Assembly (NCBI RefSeq): GCF_002081715.1
Contig: NZ_MUKP01000019.1
Coordinates: 1 to 64,000 of the forward strand
Direction: 5' to 3'
DNA from: Nocardia donostiensis
GTDB lineage: Bacteria > Actinomycetota > Actinomycetes > Mycobacteriales > Mycobacteriaceae
DNA: 64,000 nucleotides
The position numbers and the translations under genes are program-made. The stretch's first letter is position 1, and each line of letters starts with the position of its first letter. The notes beneath the pieces are model-generated. The model ran no database searches and was not told the origin of the DNA. It saw only the letters and a program-made list of their open reading frames with translations. Below, one piece after another: positions 33,874-56,433 of this stretch.

Positions 33874-35592
33874 ATGGCTCTTCGCGAGTTATTGACCCGG
33901 CATCGTATCGGACCGGCCGTCGCCGCGCCGGTAGTGCTGGGGCTGGCCGCCGCGGTCGCGGCCACGTGGGCGCTCACCTCACCGCCGCAGACAGCGGAGA
34001 CGCAGCTCAAGGCTTCGGTCACCGAATGCCACGATATGGTGACCATTTCGGTGGCCGGCCGCAACGACACCCCTGTCGAGGGCACCACCAAGATGCTGGT
34101 CGACGCCAATGGCAATCCGCTGCCCGCGGCGTTGTCCGGTGACCACCGCAGCCATTGGGTCGACCCGGTTGTCAACGCGCCCGCCGACGATGTCGAGCCC
34201 GGTTCGTACGCCGCGGTCTACATCGCGTACCCGGCGAACATGGCCACCTATGAGGACGCCGTCAACAGCGGTGTCGCCAATACCGAGCAGGTGATGCGGG
34301 AGATCGCGCAGGCCTGCCCCGATACCAAATTCTCCATCGTCGGTTACAGCGAGGGCGCCGATGTGGTCCGCCGAGTTGCGATGAAGATCGGGCATCAGGA
34401 GCCCGGCCAGGACGGCGCATACGGGATCGTCGACCCCGACGATGTGGTCGGTGTCGTGATCCTCGCCGACGCAGGCCGTTCGGCGGGTGACGGGCCGTTC
34501 CCCGGCGCGGAGGACCCGTTCCGCAATCCCGACGGCTTCGACCAGGAGTATCAGAACGGCAAGACACCGGTGCCCGGCCAGGGCGCACTGCCCGGGACCA
34601 GCGGTGATTTCGGTGCACTGAACGGCAAGATCGCGTCGTTCTGCTCGGACGGTGACCTCACCTGCGCTGCCCCGGAGAACATTTCACTGCTGCAACTGGT
34701 GGTCAATGTGGGTAGGCAGTTGAACGTCGACGCTCTCGAACGAGAAGGCCTCACCCCGGCGACCGGGCAGGATGTCGCGGTCGTCCTCAGCCGCATCGCC
34801 CTCGCCGCGTTCGCCGATATCCAGTCCCAGCCGAACTGGATGCAGAGCGACGAAACCTTCCTCGAGGTGCTGCTGCGGGTGTCGGACCCCGCCTACAAGC
34901 CGGGCGAAACCCCCGCCGAGCCCACGGAGCCGGGCGAGGCGGATGCGATCTCGACCGACGAGATGGCCCCGCTGGCCTACCTGCCGCAGAAGGTGCTGAA
35001 CGAGATCATCGGACTCATCCTGACCAACCAGAACACCATCCCGGTGATCATGAGCGACCCGTACAATCTCACGCTCGGACCGAACGGAACCGGCCATCAC
35101 TTCGATTACTGGCGTGACGCCGACGCCGGTAACGGAAAGCCGCTGACCTCCGCCGAGTACGCGGCGGCCTGGCTCACCCACCTGGCGAAGCAGGCACAGG
35201 CAGGCAAACAGGTCGATACGGCCGCGAAGCCGGAACCCGCGGATCTCGCCGCCGCCTACGAGGCAGCCACCACCTCGGCGACGCCGACGAGCGAACCTGT
35301 CGCGGAGCCGACCTCGTCGCCGACGACCACCAGCAGCGAGCCGAACACCCCGGAACAGACAACCTCGCCGACCGTGGCGGCCACACCGAAAACCACCACT
35401 CCACCGGCTCCGACGACCACCGAGACCCCCTCTCGGACCACACAGCCGGCTCCGACGACCACCGAGACCCTCTCCCGGACCACACAGCCGGCTCCGACGA
35501 CCACCGAGTCGACGACAACGGGAACTTCTTCCGAAACAACGATTCCCACGCCTGCTCCCACCAGCGGTGTGAGCGTGGCAGCGCCGAATTGA
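33874..35592 (+). CDS. Cutinase-family serine esterase with C-terminal Thr/Pro-rich tail
   Basis: A 572-residue exported or membrane-anchored hydrolase. The N-terminal helix APVVLGLAAAVAATWALT is an uncleaved or late-cleaved signal anchor. The start at 33874 is favoured over 33817/33856. The cutinase-type catalytic core has YPANMATYEDAVNSGVANTE and the nucleophile elbow VGYSEGADVV; a C-terminal-side His occurs in GTGHHFDYWRD. After residue 470 the chain becomes Thr/Pro/Ser-rich and includes a 42-nt repeat (two copies plus half). This layout resembles mycobacterial/nocardial Culp-type proteins that span the envelope. It probably hydrolyses lipid esters. An 18-nt gap leads to a perfect hairpin. 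Confidence 0.85.
   Translation: MALRELLTRHRIGPAVAAPVVLGLAAAVAATWALTSPPQTAETQLKASVTECHDMVTISVAGRNDTPVEGTTKMLVDANGNPLPAALSGDHRSHWVDPVVNAPADDVEPGSYAAVYIAYPANMATYEDAVNSGVANTEQVMREIAQACPDTKFSIVGYSEGADVVRRVAMKIGHQEPGQDGAYGIVDPDDVVGVVILADAGRSAGDGPFPGAEDPFRNPDGFDQEYQNGKTPVPGQGALPGTSGDFGALNGKIASFCSDGDLTCAAPENISLLQLVVNVGRQLNVDALEREGLTPATGQDVAVVLSRIALAAFADIQSQPNWMQSDETFLEVLLRVSDPAYKPGETPAEPTEPGEADAISTDEMAPLAYLPQKVLNEIIGLILTNQNTIPVIMSDPYNLTLGPNGTGHHFDYWRDADAGNGKPLTSAEYAAAWLTHLAKQAQAGKQVDTAAKPEPADLAAAYEAATTSATPTSEPVAEPTSSPTTTSSEPNTPEQTTSPTVAATPKTTTPPAPTTTETPSRTTQPAPTTTETLSRTTQPAPTTTESTTTGTSSETTIPTPAPTSGVSVAAPN
35404..35508 (+). repeat. 42-bp tandem repeat encoding a Thr/Pro-rich linker
   Basis: Two 42-nt units (35404-35445 and 35446-35487) and a 21-nt partial (35488-35508) encode PAPTTTET(P/L)SRTTQ-like repeats in the cutinase tail. 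The units differ at only a few bases, which suggests a recent duplication. Repeat number may vary among strains. Confidence 0.9.
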
Positions 35593-35610
35593 CCGGTCCG
35601 TCGACTCGTC

Positions 35611-35640
35611 GGCCCGTCGGCTGCATTCAGCCGACGGGCC
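35611..35640 (+). terminator. 13-bp perfect terminator hairpin after the cutinase gene
   Basis: GGCCCGTCGGCTG (35611-35623) and CAGCCGACGGGCC (35628-35640) pair perfectly around CATT. It lies 18 nt past the cutinase stop. Confidence 0.75.
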
Positions 35641-35843
35641 AGCAGAGTTCTCGCCGGTGCGATTATCCGCCGACCATGGGGTCCGGGACCTTCTCGGCCC
35701 GGGCAGTTGCGATCAACAGAAAACCGGCAGGCGGCCTCATTACGTCGGCCACTTCGTCGGCCGCGTCTTTCGGCCCGAGTGGCTATTCGCGAGCAACGAT
35801 CGAGCCGACACGACTCGGGTCACCGCCGGATGAATACCGCTTG

Positions 35844-36368
35844 TCAGGAAGTGGTAAGGGCAGTGAGATCATCGAGCAGGATCATGACTTCACCTTCGCG
35901 CTTGCAGACCTCGGTGAGCCGCACCGTGAGGGCGAGGAGAGCGACGTCGTTCACCGGCTCGGACAGCCGGCATTCGAGCTGTTTCCATTCACTGTGGGCG
36001 GAAATGCTCCCCAGTGTCAGCTCGCGCTCGCCCCCAACGGTCTCGCGGACATGGGCCGACACCCGGATCGAGGCGTGCGGCGAGCGCACCCACAACCGCA
36101 CCGCCGCCACACGACCGGAGATGGCGAACGTATTCCCCGCCTTCGCCACCAGTTCGATTTCCAGTTCGTCAGCCGCCGACCGGATCAGTAAGACCAGAGC
36201 CCGGTAGTCGGCTCCCGCAACACCGTCGGCATACACTCCAGGGCGTTTACTCGGCGCCCCCTCGGCGAACGTGGTCAGATGCGTACGACCCGCGCCGTTT
36301 CCGGCGACCTCCCACCTGTCCTTGTTCTCGAAATCGTCCAGGAGCACCTCGACCGATGCGTTGGCCAT
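35844..36368 (-). CDS. Hypothetical protein, probable beta-sandwich
   Basis: A 174-residue protein not assigned to a family. It opens with VEVLLDDFENKDRWEVAGNG, a DDFE-type start seen in CIA30/carbohydrate-binding-like sandwiches, and continues with alternating strands (IEIELVAKAGNTFAISGRVAAVRLWVRS, ISAHSEWKQLECRL). It ends VMILLDDLTAL, echoing the start. No signal peptide or transmembrane segment. A galactose-binding-like fold is a guess from pattern only. The divergent SnoaL-like gene starts 358 bp away. Confidence 0.65.
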   Translation of the reverse strand: MANASVEVLLDDFENKDRWEVAGNGAGRTHLTTFAEGAPSKRPGVYADGVAGADYRALVLLIRSAADELEIELVAKAGNTFAISGRVAAVRLWVRSPHASIRVSAHVRETVGGERELTLGSISAHSEWKQLECRLSEPVNDVALLALTVRLTEVCKREGEVMILLDDLTALTTS

Positions 36369-36726
36369 CCCCGCCGTCCCTTTCCTCCGCGCATCCGCCG
36401 GACATATTCCGACCTGTCGAGAACCCTACAAGCCGGTGGACACTGGCGTCGCTCCGGAACAGCGGCCCGATAACCACCGGGACAACGAAACCCTCGGCCT
36501 GGGACCACTTTCCAGGAACTGACGTGGGTACGCGTCACCCCGTGCGACACGCTCGATGCCGAACCCACTGCACCTCCGACACCGACTCGAGCTTCCGTCC
36601 GTACGCGCACCGCGCCGATGTTCAGGCGCTGGTCCGATAGCGGCGAAGCGACTCGACGCCGGGCGGAGCATGAGTAGGATCACCGAAAGGCCGTTGGCAC
36701 CAATACAACTCATCGAGGAGTGCAAT
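36369..36726. other. Divergent intergenic region, 358 bp
   Basis: It separates the leftward hypothetical gene from the rightward SnoaL-like gene. Short frames on both strands look like Arg-rich non-coding translations. An in-frame ATG at 36670 could extend the SnoaL-like protein by 19 residues, but the GAGGAG before 36727 favours the shorter start. Confidence 0.4.
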
Positions 36727-37116
36727 ATGTCTGCTACCACGTCGGTTCGTTCCCTGGTGGAGAAGTACTACGGGCTGATCGACTCAGGGCGGCTGCACGA
36801 GTCATGCGAACTGATGACCGAGGACGTGAAGTTCACGTTCGCGAATGCGGAGCCGGTGTTCGGGCGCGACACCGCCGAGACGGCGATCCAGATGGTGCTC
36901 GACCGCTGCACCGCGGTTCGGCACAACGTCGTCACGGCGTTCGAAGCGGAAACCGACGGCACCGCCACCGGTCTGTTCGAGCTCCGTATCCGGTTCGATC
37001 TGAAGAACGGCAAGGTGATCGAACTTCCCGGATGTATCTTCGTAGCGGTCGACAGCGATGGACGGTTCGCCGAGCAGCGGCTGTACGCGGATATGAACCC
37101 GGTCTTCGCCGAGTGA
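36727..37116 (+). CDS. SnoaL-like / NTF2-fold protein
   Basis: A 129-residue cone-shaped alpha+beta barrel protein. GAGGAG precedes the ATG by 6 bases. Helix 1 has VRSLVEKYYGLIDSGRLHESCELMTEDVKFTFANAEPVFGRD, a typical NTF2-like start, followed by strands EAETDGTATGLFELRIRFDLKN and a C-terminal FAEQRLYADMNPVF. The family includes cyclases, hydratases, isomerases and ligand-binding proteins. The Asp/His catalytic arrangement cannot be assigned by eye. Convergent with the Mut7-C gene. Confidence 0.8.
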   Translation: MSATTSVRSLVEKYYGLIDSGRLHESCELMTEDVKFTFANAEPVFGRDTAETAIQMVLDRCTAVRHNVVTAFEAETDGTATGLFELRIRFDLKNGKVIELPGCIFVAVDSDGRFAEQRLYADMNPVFAE

Positions 37117-37128
37117 GCCACACCCGGG

Positions 37129-37155
37129 CCCGGACACCGTTCTGCGCGGTCCGGG
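37129..37155. terminator. Weak hairpin between convergent genes
   Basis: CCCGGAC (37129-37135) and GTCCGGG (37149-37155) form a 7-bp stem with a 13-base loop between the SnoaL-like stop (37116) and the Mut7-C stop (37157). Confidence 0.35.
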
Positions 37156-37156
37156 G

Positions 37157-37876
37157 TCACGGGTAGAACTCGCGCCGCGCCCGCTCGACCATCGCATCGA
37201 TCCGGGCGTGGTGCGCTCCCTTCCAATACACCTGTCCGCAGTTGCTGCATTCGGCGAAAGTGTCGAAACTTTCCGCCGTGCCGGCAGGCAGCCGTTCCCG
37301 CACCTCGTCCCCGGCGACCGTGACCAGCAGCCCATTGCAGGCGGTGCAGCGCGTCCACGGCGCCAGTGGCGGGGCGAAACGGGACAGCACGTCGTCGAGT
37401 TGCTCACTGGGGCGATGACTGTAGACATAGGCGCCCGCGAAGATCTCGCGGCGGCGCAGCAGCCCCCGATCACGGGACAATACGATGCGCTGTTCAGCCG
37501 CCGAACGGGCCGCCAGCGCGGCATCGCCGATATCGGGTTTTTCGTAGGCGGCGTCGACCCCGAGCAGCCGCAGCCGCCGGGCCAGGGTCCCGAGGTGGAT
37601 ATCGAGCAGGAACCGGATCGGGCCCGGCACCCGCTGGGGGCGCGGTTTCGGCCCCACCGCGATCGTTTCCCCACCGCGCGGCAGGTACCCCGGCGGCACC
37701 TGCGCCGCATCGACTACCAGGGAGCCCACCTCGGTGAGCGGGACCCCCAACGATTCGACCAGATGCCCCAGTGTCGACACCCCATCGATCCTCGCCGCCG
37801 CCGGACCATGCCGTCGCCTCGCCGCGACAAAGGTATGGAGTTCGGGCGCTATCTCGATCGACACCTCACCGTTCAC
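37157..37876 (-). CDS. Mut7-C RNase-domain protein with ubiquitin-like N-terminus
   Basis: A 239-residue protein if it starts at the GTG 37876 (VNGEVSIEIAPELHTFVAAR); the frame is open to 37966. Residues 1-75 form the Mut7-C ubiquitin-like domain (STLGHLVESLGVPLTEVGSL). Residues 85-239 form the PIN-like Mut7-C domain: RFLLDIHLGTLARRLRLLGVDA, KPDIGDAALAAR, RIVLSRDRGLLRR. A zinc ribbon CTACNGLL plus CSNCGQVYW completes it. Mut7-C proteins are predicted RNases; the bacterial role is not established. The 220 bp to the WS/DGAT-like stop contains a hairpin, so it is not part of that operon. Confidence 0.82.
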   Translation of the reverse strand: MNGEVSIEIAPELHTFVAARRRHGPAAARIDGVSTLGHLVESLGVPLTEVGSLVVDAAQVPPGYLPRGGETIAVGPKPRPQRVPGPIRFLLDIHLGTLARRLRLLGVDAAYEKPDIGDAALAARSAAEQRIVLSRDRGLLRRREIFAGAYVYSHRPSEQLDDVLSRFAPPLAPWTRCTACNGLLVTVAGDEVRERLPAGTAESFDTFAECSNCGQVYWKGAHHARIDAMVERARREFYP

Positions 37877-38051
37877 CGGGCCAGCATGCCCGTATCGGCG
37901 GAATAACGCCACGCACGCCCATCCGAGGAGGCGCGGAATCGAGATCGACGCCACCGATGCCATCACCGTGAGCCGGGCGCCCGATACCTGACGAATCCTG
38001 ATTCGACACCGATCGCTGTTCTGCTCGGCCGTTCCGGTTCGGTGCAGTCGA

Positions 38052-38079
38052 TCGAATCCGACACCGAGGGCGGATTCGA
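38052..38079 (-). terminator. Hairpin at the end of the NRPS operon
   Basis: TCGAATCCG (38052-38060) and CGGATTCGA (38071-38079) pair perfectly over 9 bp. It begins 18 bp beyond the stop of the WS/DGAT-like gene, the last gene of the leftward NRPS-AKR-WS/DGAT unit. Confidence 0.55.
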
Positions 38080-38096
38080 CCGCTGCTCGCCGAGCG

Positions 38097-39461
38097 TCAC
38101 TTCGCCGCGCCGACGGCGGCAGTCACCTCATGGATCGACTCGCGCAGTAGAGCGCAGTAATCGTCGAAGTCGGCGACGATATCGGGATCGCACGCCGCGG
38201 AGACGGTGAAGCTGTCCCCCGCGCCGACGAAGGAATGGGCCAGACCGATATCCGGATACACCGGCGGCAGCATGCCCGCGAAGCGGAACCGCCTGCCCAG
38301 CAACGACCATTCGGCGGTCGGCTCGCATTTGATGCTGGTCAGGATCGTGTGCGCGACCGCGGGCGCGGCAGGGTCGTCCGGCCACAGGGTGCCGAATCTG
38401 GCCCGGTACACCCGGCTGGGCAGCCGGTCCACCAATTCCAGACGGTTGAGTTCGCGGCGGCTGGACGCCGAGCGGCGGCGGACCCGCAGGGTGGCGTCCA
38501 CCGCCTCGGCGCGCCCGGCCAGGTCCGGCAGCGCCGGGGACAGGTCGACCACGTCGGCGCCGACACGGTTGACGCCCATCACCGTCGCCTCGGGTACGGC
38601 GATGGTCACATACGCTGCCAGATCGTCCGGGCAGGTTTCGCCGCGTTCGTCCAGATACCGCTGCATAGCGCGCGATATCGCGGTGAGACCGACGGCCGTC
38701 ACGGTGACGCCCGGTATCCGGACGTCCTGCAACCGGAGAGGAAACGTCCGCATGGCGCGCTCCGGTCCGACCCGCCGGTTGAACACGGTCCGGCTGCGCG
38801 GCGGTGTGCTGGGCCCGCCGTCGTCTCCGTCGCGGTCGATCCGCCGGTTCTCGGCCCGGACTGCGGCGTTGAACTGCAGCACCTGCCACGGCCAGCGCAG
38901 CGCTCCGGCAATGGCGGCGCGGGTGAGCGGTGGGCGTTTCGCTGCGGGGCCGAGCCCGTCGATCCGCACGGGCTCGGGTGTTGCCGCGAACAACGCTTCC
39001 GACAGCGAGGTCATGGCCGGTCCCGCCATGAGCGCGTGGCTGATGTGCATCATGACGACCGTTCCCGCGCCGGTCAGCGTGGGCACCCCCGACACCTCGG
39101 GGAACACGTGCAACTGCCAGGCACTGATTCGGGCGTCCAGTGGCTGCGACAGGACCGCGCCCATCCTGTCAAGGCAGCCGGGCCAGTCCAGCTCCCCGGG
39201 ATGGGTGACGATATGGCTGTCGATCGGAGAGTCGTCGACACCCCAGAACGGGTGTGCGAATCCGCCGGGCACGTCGTGCACGCGTCTGCGCAACGGTTCC
39301 AGGACCTCGGCCCGTGCACTGAAGTGGCGGACGATCTCGTCGGCGGACGGTGCGCCGGTCTCGCTCTCGAACACCCACCACATCGGCCAGTCGGTGACCC
39401 GGCCCGAGTAGCGGAAGTAGTAGTAGGCGGCGTCGTTGGCCGCCAGCTGTGATTCGCGCAT
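38097..39461 (-). CDS. WS/DGAT-fold (acyltransferase-like) protein with degenerate HHxxxDG motif
   Basis: A 454-residue protein of the wax ester synthase/diacylglycerol acyltransferase type. The N-terminal half (to about residue 240) has the fold start RESQLAANDAAYYYFRYSG and YAHPFWGVDDSPID-like sequence (HPFWGVDDSPIDSHIV). The catalytic stretch is MHISHALMAG: H142 remains but the preceding His is Ser and the Asp is Ala146, so HHxxxDG is broken. A DUF1298-type C-terminal half follows (GADVVDLSPALPDLAGRAEAV, MLPPVYPDIGLAHSFVGAGDSF). It may still acylate via His alone, or bind acyl/peptidyl substrates. It starts 30 bp after the AKR stop, downstream of the NRPS. A role in acylating the peptide alcohol is inference. 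Confidence 0.82.
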   Translation of the reverse strand: MRESQLAANDAAYYYFRYSGRVTDWPMWWVFESETGAPSADEIVRHFSARAEVLEPLRRRVHDVPGGFAHPFWGVDDSPIDSHIVTHPGELDWPGCLDRMGAVLSQPLDARISAWQLHVFPEVSGVPTLTGAGTVVMMHISHALMAGPAMTSLSEALFAATPEPVRIDGLGPAAKRPPLTRAAIAGALRWPWQVLQFNAAVRAENRRIDRDGDDGGPSTPPRSRTVFNRRVGPERAMRTFPLRLQDVRIPGVTVTAVGLTAISRAMQRYLDERGETCPDDLAAYVTIAVPEATVMGVNRVGADVVDLSPALPDLAGRAEAVDATLRVRRRSASSRRELNRLELVDRLPSRVYRARFGTLWPDDPAAPAVAHTILTSIKCEPTAEWSLLGRRFRFAGMLPPVYPDIGLAHSFVGAGDSFTVSAACDPDIVADFDDYCALLRESIHEVTAAVGAAK

Positions 39462-39491
39462 CCCGCTCTGCTTTCTCAGGTCCCGCCGCGC

Positions 39492-40412
39492 TCAGCCGCG
39501 AGACAGTTTCGGCAACCGGAACCGCTTACCGCGCGCCGGTGCGGGGGTGCTCACCTGGGACAGGGCCGCGAATTCCTCGTCGCTGAGAGTGATGGTCGCG
39601 GCGGCAGTGTTCTCCTCCAGATGCGCGACCTTGGAGGTGCCGGGGATGGGCAGTAGGACCGGGGAGCGGCGCAGCAGCCAGGCCAGCGCCAGCTGCGACG
39701 GCGTAGCGTCGTCACGGGCGAAGTCGTGCAGTGGCCCGCCGGGGCGGGCGAGATCGCCTGTGGCCATGGGGAACCACGGGATGAAGGCGATGTTGTTGGC
39801 TTCGGCGTAGTCGAGCAGATTCTCGGCATCGCGGTTGGCGAGGTTGTACAGGTTCTGCACCGAGACGATCTTCGCGATCTTACGGGCCTGCTCGACCTGG
39901 GCGACGGTCACCTCGGACAGGCCGATATGCCGAATCTTGCCCTCTTTCTGCAGCTCCACCAGTGCGCCGAGCTGGTCGGCGAGCGGCACCTTCGGGTCGA
40001 TGCGGTGCAGCTGGTACAGGTCGATGCGTTCGACACCCAGATGCCGCAGGCTCAGTTCCAGCTGCTGGCGCAGATATTCGGGGCGAGCCAACGGCAGCCA
40101 TTCGCCAGGGCCCGGCCGGGCGAGTCCGGCTTTGGTCGCGATCACCAGATCGTCAGGGTACGGGTGCAGCGCCTGATGAATCAGGCGTTCGGTGACGAAC
40201 GGACCGTAGGAGTCGGCGGTATCGATGAAGGTGACACCGAGGTCGACCGCTCGGCGCAGCACCCGGATGGCCTCGTCCGGGTCCTTCGGCTCACCCCACA
40301 CCCCCTCGCCGGTGAGCTGCATCGAGCCGAAACCGAGGCGGTGGACCGGCAGGTCGCCGCCGAGGGCGAAAGTGCCCGACGCGGCGGCGGGTGAGGTGGT
40401 TTGTTCGGTCAT
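39492..40412 (-). CDS. Aldo/keto reductase
   Basis: A 306-residue AKR barrel protein. The catalytic tetrad is visible: FIDTADSYG (D64, Y69), [13 protein letters not shown] (K94) and [11 protein letters not shown] (His). The C-terminal [16 protein letters not shown] is the NADPH-binding loop. It sits 50 bp downstream of the NRPS stop and 30 bp upstream of the WS/DGAT-like gene on the same strand, so it is probably in the NRPS operon. A likely role is reduction of an aldehyde made by the NRPS reductase domain to the alcohol, or detoxification of stray aldehydes; both are inference. Housekeeping AKR function cannot be excluded. Confidence 0.88.
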   Translation of the reverse strand: MTEQTTSPAAASGTFALGGDLPVHRLGFGSMQLTGEGVWGEPKDPDEAIRVLRRAVDLGVTFIDTADSYGPFVTERLIHQALHPYPDDLVIATKAGLARPGPGEWLPLARPEYLRQQLELSLRHLGVERIDLYQLHRIDPKVPLADQLGALVELQKEGKIRHIGLSEVTVAQVEQARKIAKIVSVQNLYNLANRDAENLLDYAEANNIAFIPWFPMATGDLARPGGPLHDFARDDATPSQLALAWLLRRSPVLLPIPGTSKVAHLEENTAAATITLSDEEFAALSQVSTPAPARGKRFRLPKLSRG

Positions 40413-40462
40413 GTCGTCCTTCCAGAGTGGATGAGCGGGTCGTCCGGCTCGTTCTTACTTGC

Positions 40463-54661
<14,199 letters not shown>

Positions 54662-55288
54662 TCTTCTGTTGCACCCTCTCGCCTGTATGCCGACTCGCTC
54701 GCGTAAGTAGCACTTTCTGGCAGAAGCGCGGTGTCGAGCGAGCAATCATATTGCCGTGAGCCAAACGTCCTGAGTACGAGCGAAAACCCGCACCTGTCCC
54801 CCGTGACGAAAATACGAACGCCCGGCGCGCCGAGGGCGGGCCCGAGAACTTTCCCTCCCCCGAGTCGCTGGCCAAGAGCATAGTGTGGCGCAGCGCCGAC
54901 TCGCACATCACGCAGGTGGGGACCCTTCGAACCGGGCAACGCACCGACGGCGAACCATACGACCGGATCGTAGCCGGTCACCTGACCACGACGCGGGACC
55001 TGCGCGCGGAGGAGCCGCCGTTCATCGCACGCTGCGCGTACTGCACCTCCGGCCCGAAGGCAGGTATAGACGTCGACTCGTGTCTGACCTCACCACACCT
55101 CCTGTTCGCGCTGTCTGTGCCGGTCGCCGACCATATCATCCGGGTGCGACGGTCCTGATGCGCTGCATCGGCTCCGGCCTTTGGTTACGGTCGGCCACTG
55201 TGAGCATCGTCGCCATATGCCGCGCCGCCGGGCGAGGCGGGCATCGCCGTACCCCTGGCCGGTCCTGCCGCAACACGGGGGGTCGATG
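54662..55288. other. Upstream region of the NRPS, 627 bp
   Basis: It separates the leftward NRPS and the rightward ribonuclease Z gene and must hold their promoters. A TATGAT on the minus strand near 54750 could be a -10 box for the NRPS. No IdeR/Fur-like repeat (TTAGG...CCTAA) is visible, which argues against iron control. A frame open from 54760 to 55158 on the plus strand has high GC at third positions but only a GTG (54883) as start and no recognisable homolog; see findings. Confidence 0.45.
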
Positions 55289-56206
55289 ATGTCGCAGCGT
55301 GAACTCGTCGTGCTCGGCACCGCCAGCCAAGTGCCGACCAAACATCGCAACCACAACGGTTACCTGCTGCGCTGGGGGCGGGAAGGCGTGCTGTTCGATC
55401 CTGGGGAAGGCACTCAGCGGCAGATGACGTTCGCGGGCGTGTCGGCCAGCGATATCACCCGGATCGCGCTCACCCATTTCCACGGCGATCATTGCCTCGG
55501 CCTGCCGGGCATCGTGCAACGCATCAACCTGGACCAGGTCGCCCACCCGGTGGAGGTGTATTACCCGGCTTCGGGGCAGATGTATTTCGACCGGTTGTGC
55601 GCAGCAACCCCGTTTCGCCAGACGGTGGAGCTGCACCCGCATCCGGTGACCGGTCCAGGGCCCCTGGCGGCGCCCGACGCGCCTTTCGTCATCGAAACCG
55701 CGCCGCTGTCGCATTCTGTCGATGCCATCGGCTACCGGCTGACCGAACCCGACACCCGGCGTATGCTGCCGGACCGCCTCGCCGCGCTCGGCGTGCACGG
55801 CCCCCTGATCGGGCAGCTACAACGTGACGGATCGATCCGGCACAACGGCCGCACCATCACCCTCGCCGAGGTCAGCGAGCACCGCGCCGGTCAGAGCTTC
55901 GCTTTCGTCATGGACACCCGGATGTGCCCCGGTGTGCTGCACCTGGCCACCGGCGTCGACATGCTGGTCATCGAGGCAACCTTCCTCGACGAGGACGCTC
56001 ACCTCGCGGACGAATACGGCCACCTCACCGCGGGCGGAGCCGCCCGCGCCGCCGCGGAAGCCGGCGCACACACCCTCGTGTTGACCCACTTCTCCCAGCG
56101 CTACCGGACCCTCGACGCGCACCGCACCGAAGCCGCCCGGTATTTCCCCGGCCCCATCGTCGGCGCCGAAGACCTGAACCGCATACCGCTCCCACCACGT
56201 CGGTGA
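55289..56206 (+). CDS. rnz: Ribonuclease Z (tRNA 3'-endonuclease)
   Basis: A 305-residue metallo-beta-lactamase-fold nuclease that cuts the 3' trailer of pre-tRNA. The ATG at 55289 (or 55286) follows GGGGGG. The zinc motif is [14 protein letters not shown] (H63, H65, D67, H68), with [20 protein letters not shown] upstream, [13 protein letters not shown] in the middle and the family C-terminal [15 protein letters not shown] then LTHFSQRY. This pattern and the length (about 300 aa) match ElaC-type RNase Z. It stands alone; the nearby tRNA-like element at 62.9 kb is unrelated in position. Confidence 0.93.
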   Translation: MSQRELVVLGTASQVPTKHRNHNGYLLRWGREGVLFDPGEGTQRQMTFAGVSASDITRIALTHFHGDHCLGLPGIVQRINLDQVAHPVEVYYPASGQMYFDRLCAATPFRQTVELHPHPVTGPGPLAAPDAPFVIETAPLSHSVDAIGYRLTEPDTRRMLPDRLAALGVHGPLIGQLQRDGSIRHNGRTITLAEVSEHRAGQSFAFVMDTRMCPGVLHLATGVDMLVIEATFLDEDAHLADEYGHLTAGGAARAAAEAGAHTLVLTHFSQRYRTLDAHRTEAARYFPGPIVGAEDLNRIPLPPRR

Positions 56207-56433
56207 CCCCGGCGCCGTTCGCACCACAGCGGTCGTCAACGCCATGGCGCCCGGCGACACCACCCCGGATCATGCGTTCTACGGGATGTGGTCACGCCGT
56301 AGGATCCTGACAGCGAGGCCGGCCTGGCGGACGAAGTAGTCTCCCGCCCCTGAACGTGGTCGTAGCCGCTGAGACACCGACCGGAACTGCTCGCGCCGGA
56401 ACCTACGGTGCGGGCAGTTCTCGGGGGTTCCGA

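Noticed and set aside
54662-54900. Iron-box (IdeR/Fur) control of the NRPS as a siderophore locus
   Set aside because: No TTAGG/CCTAA-type repeat is visible upstream, and there is no transporter, salicylate or hydroxamate gene nearby.
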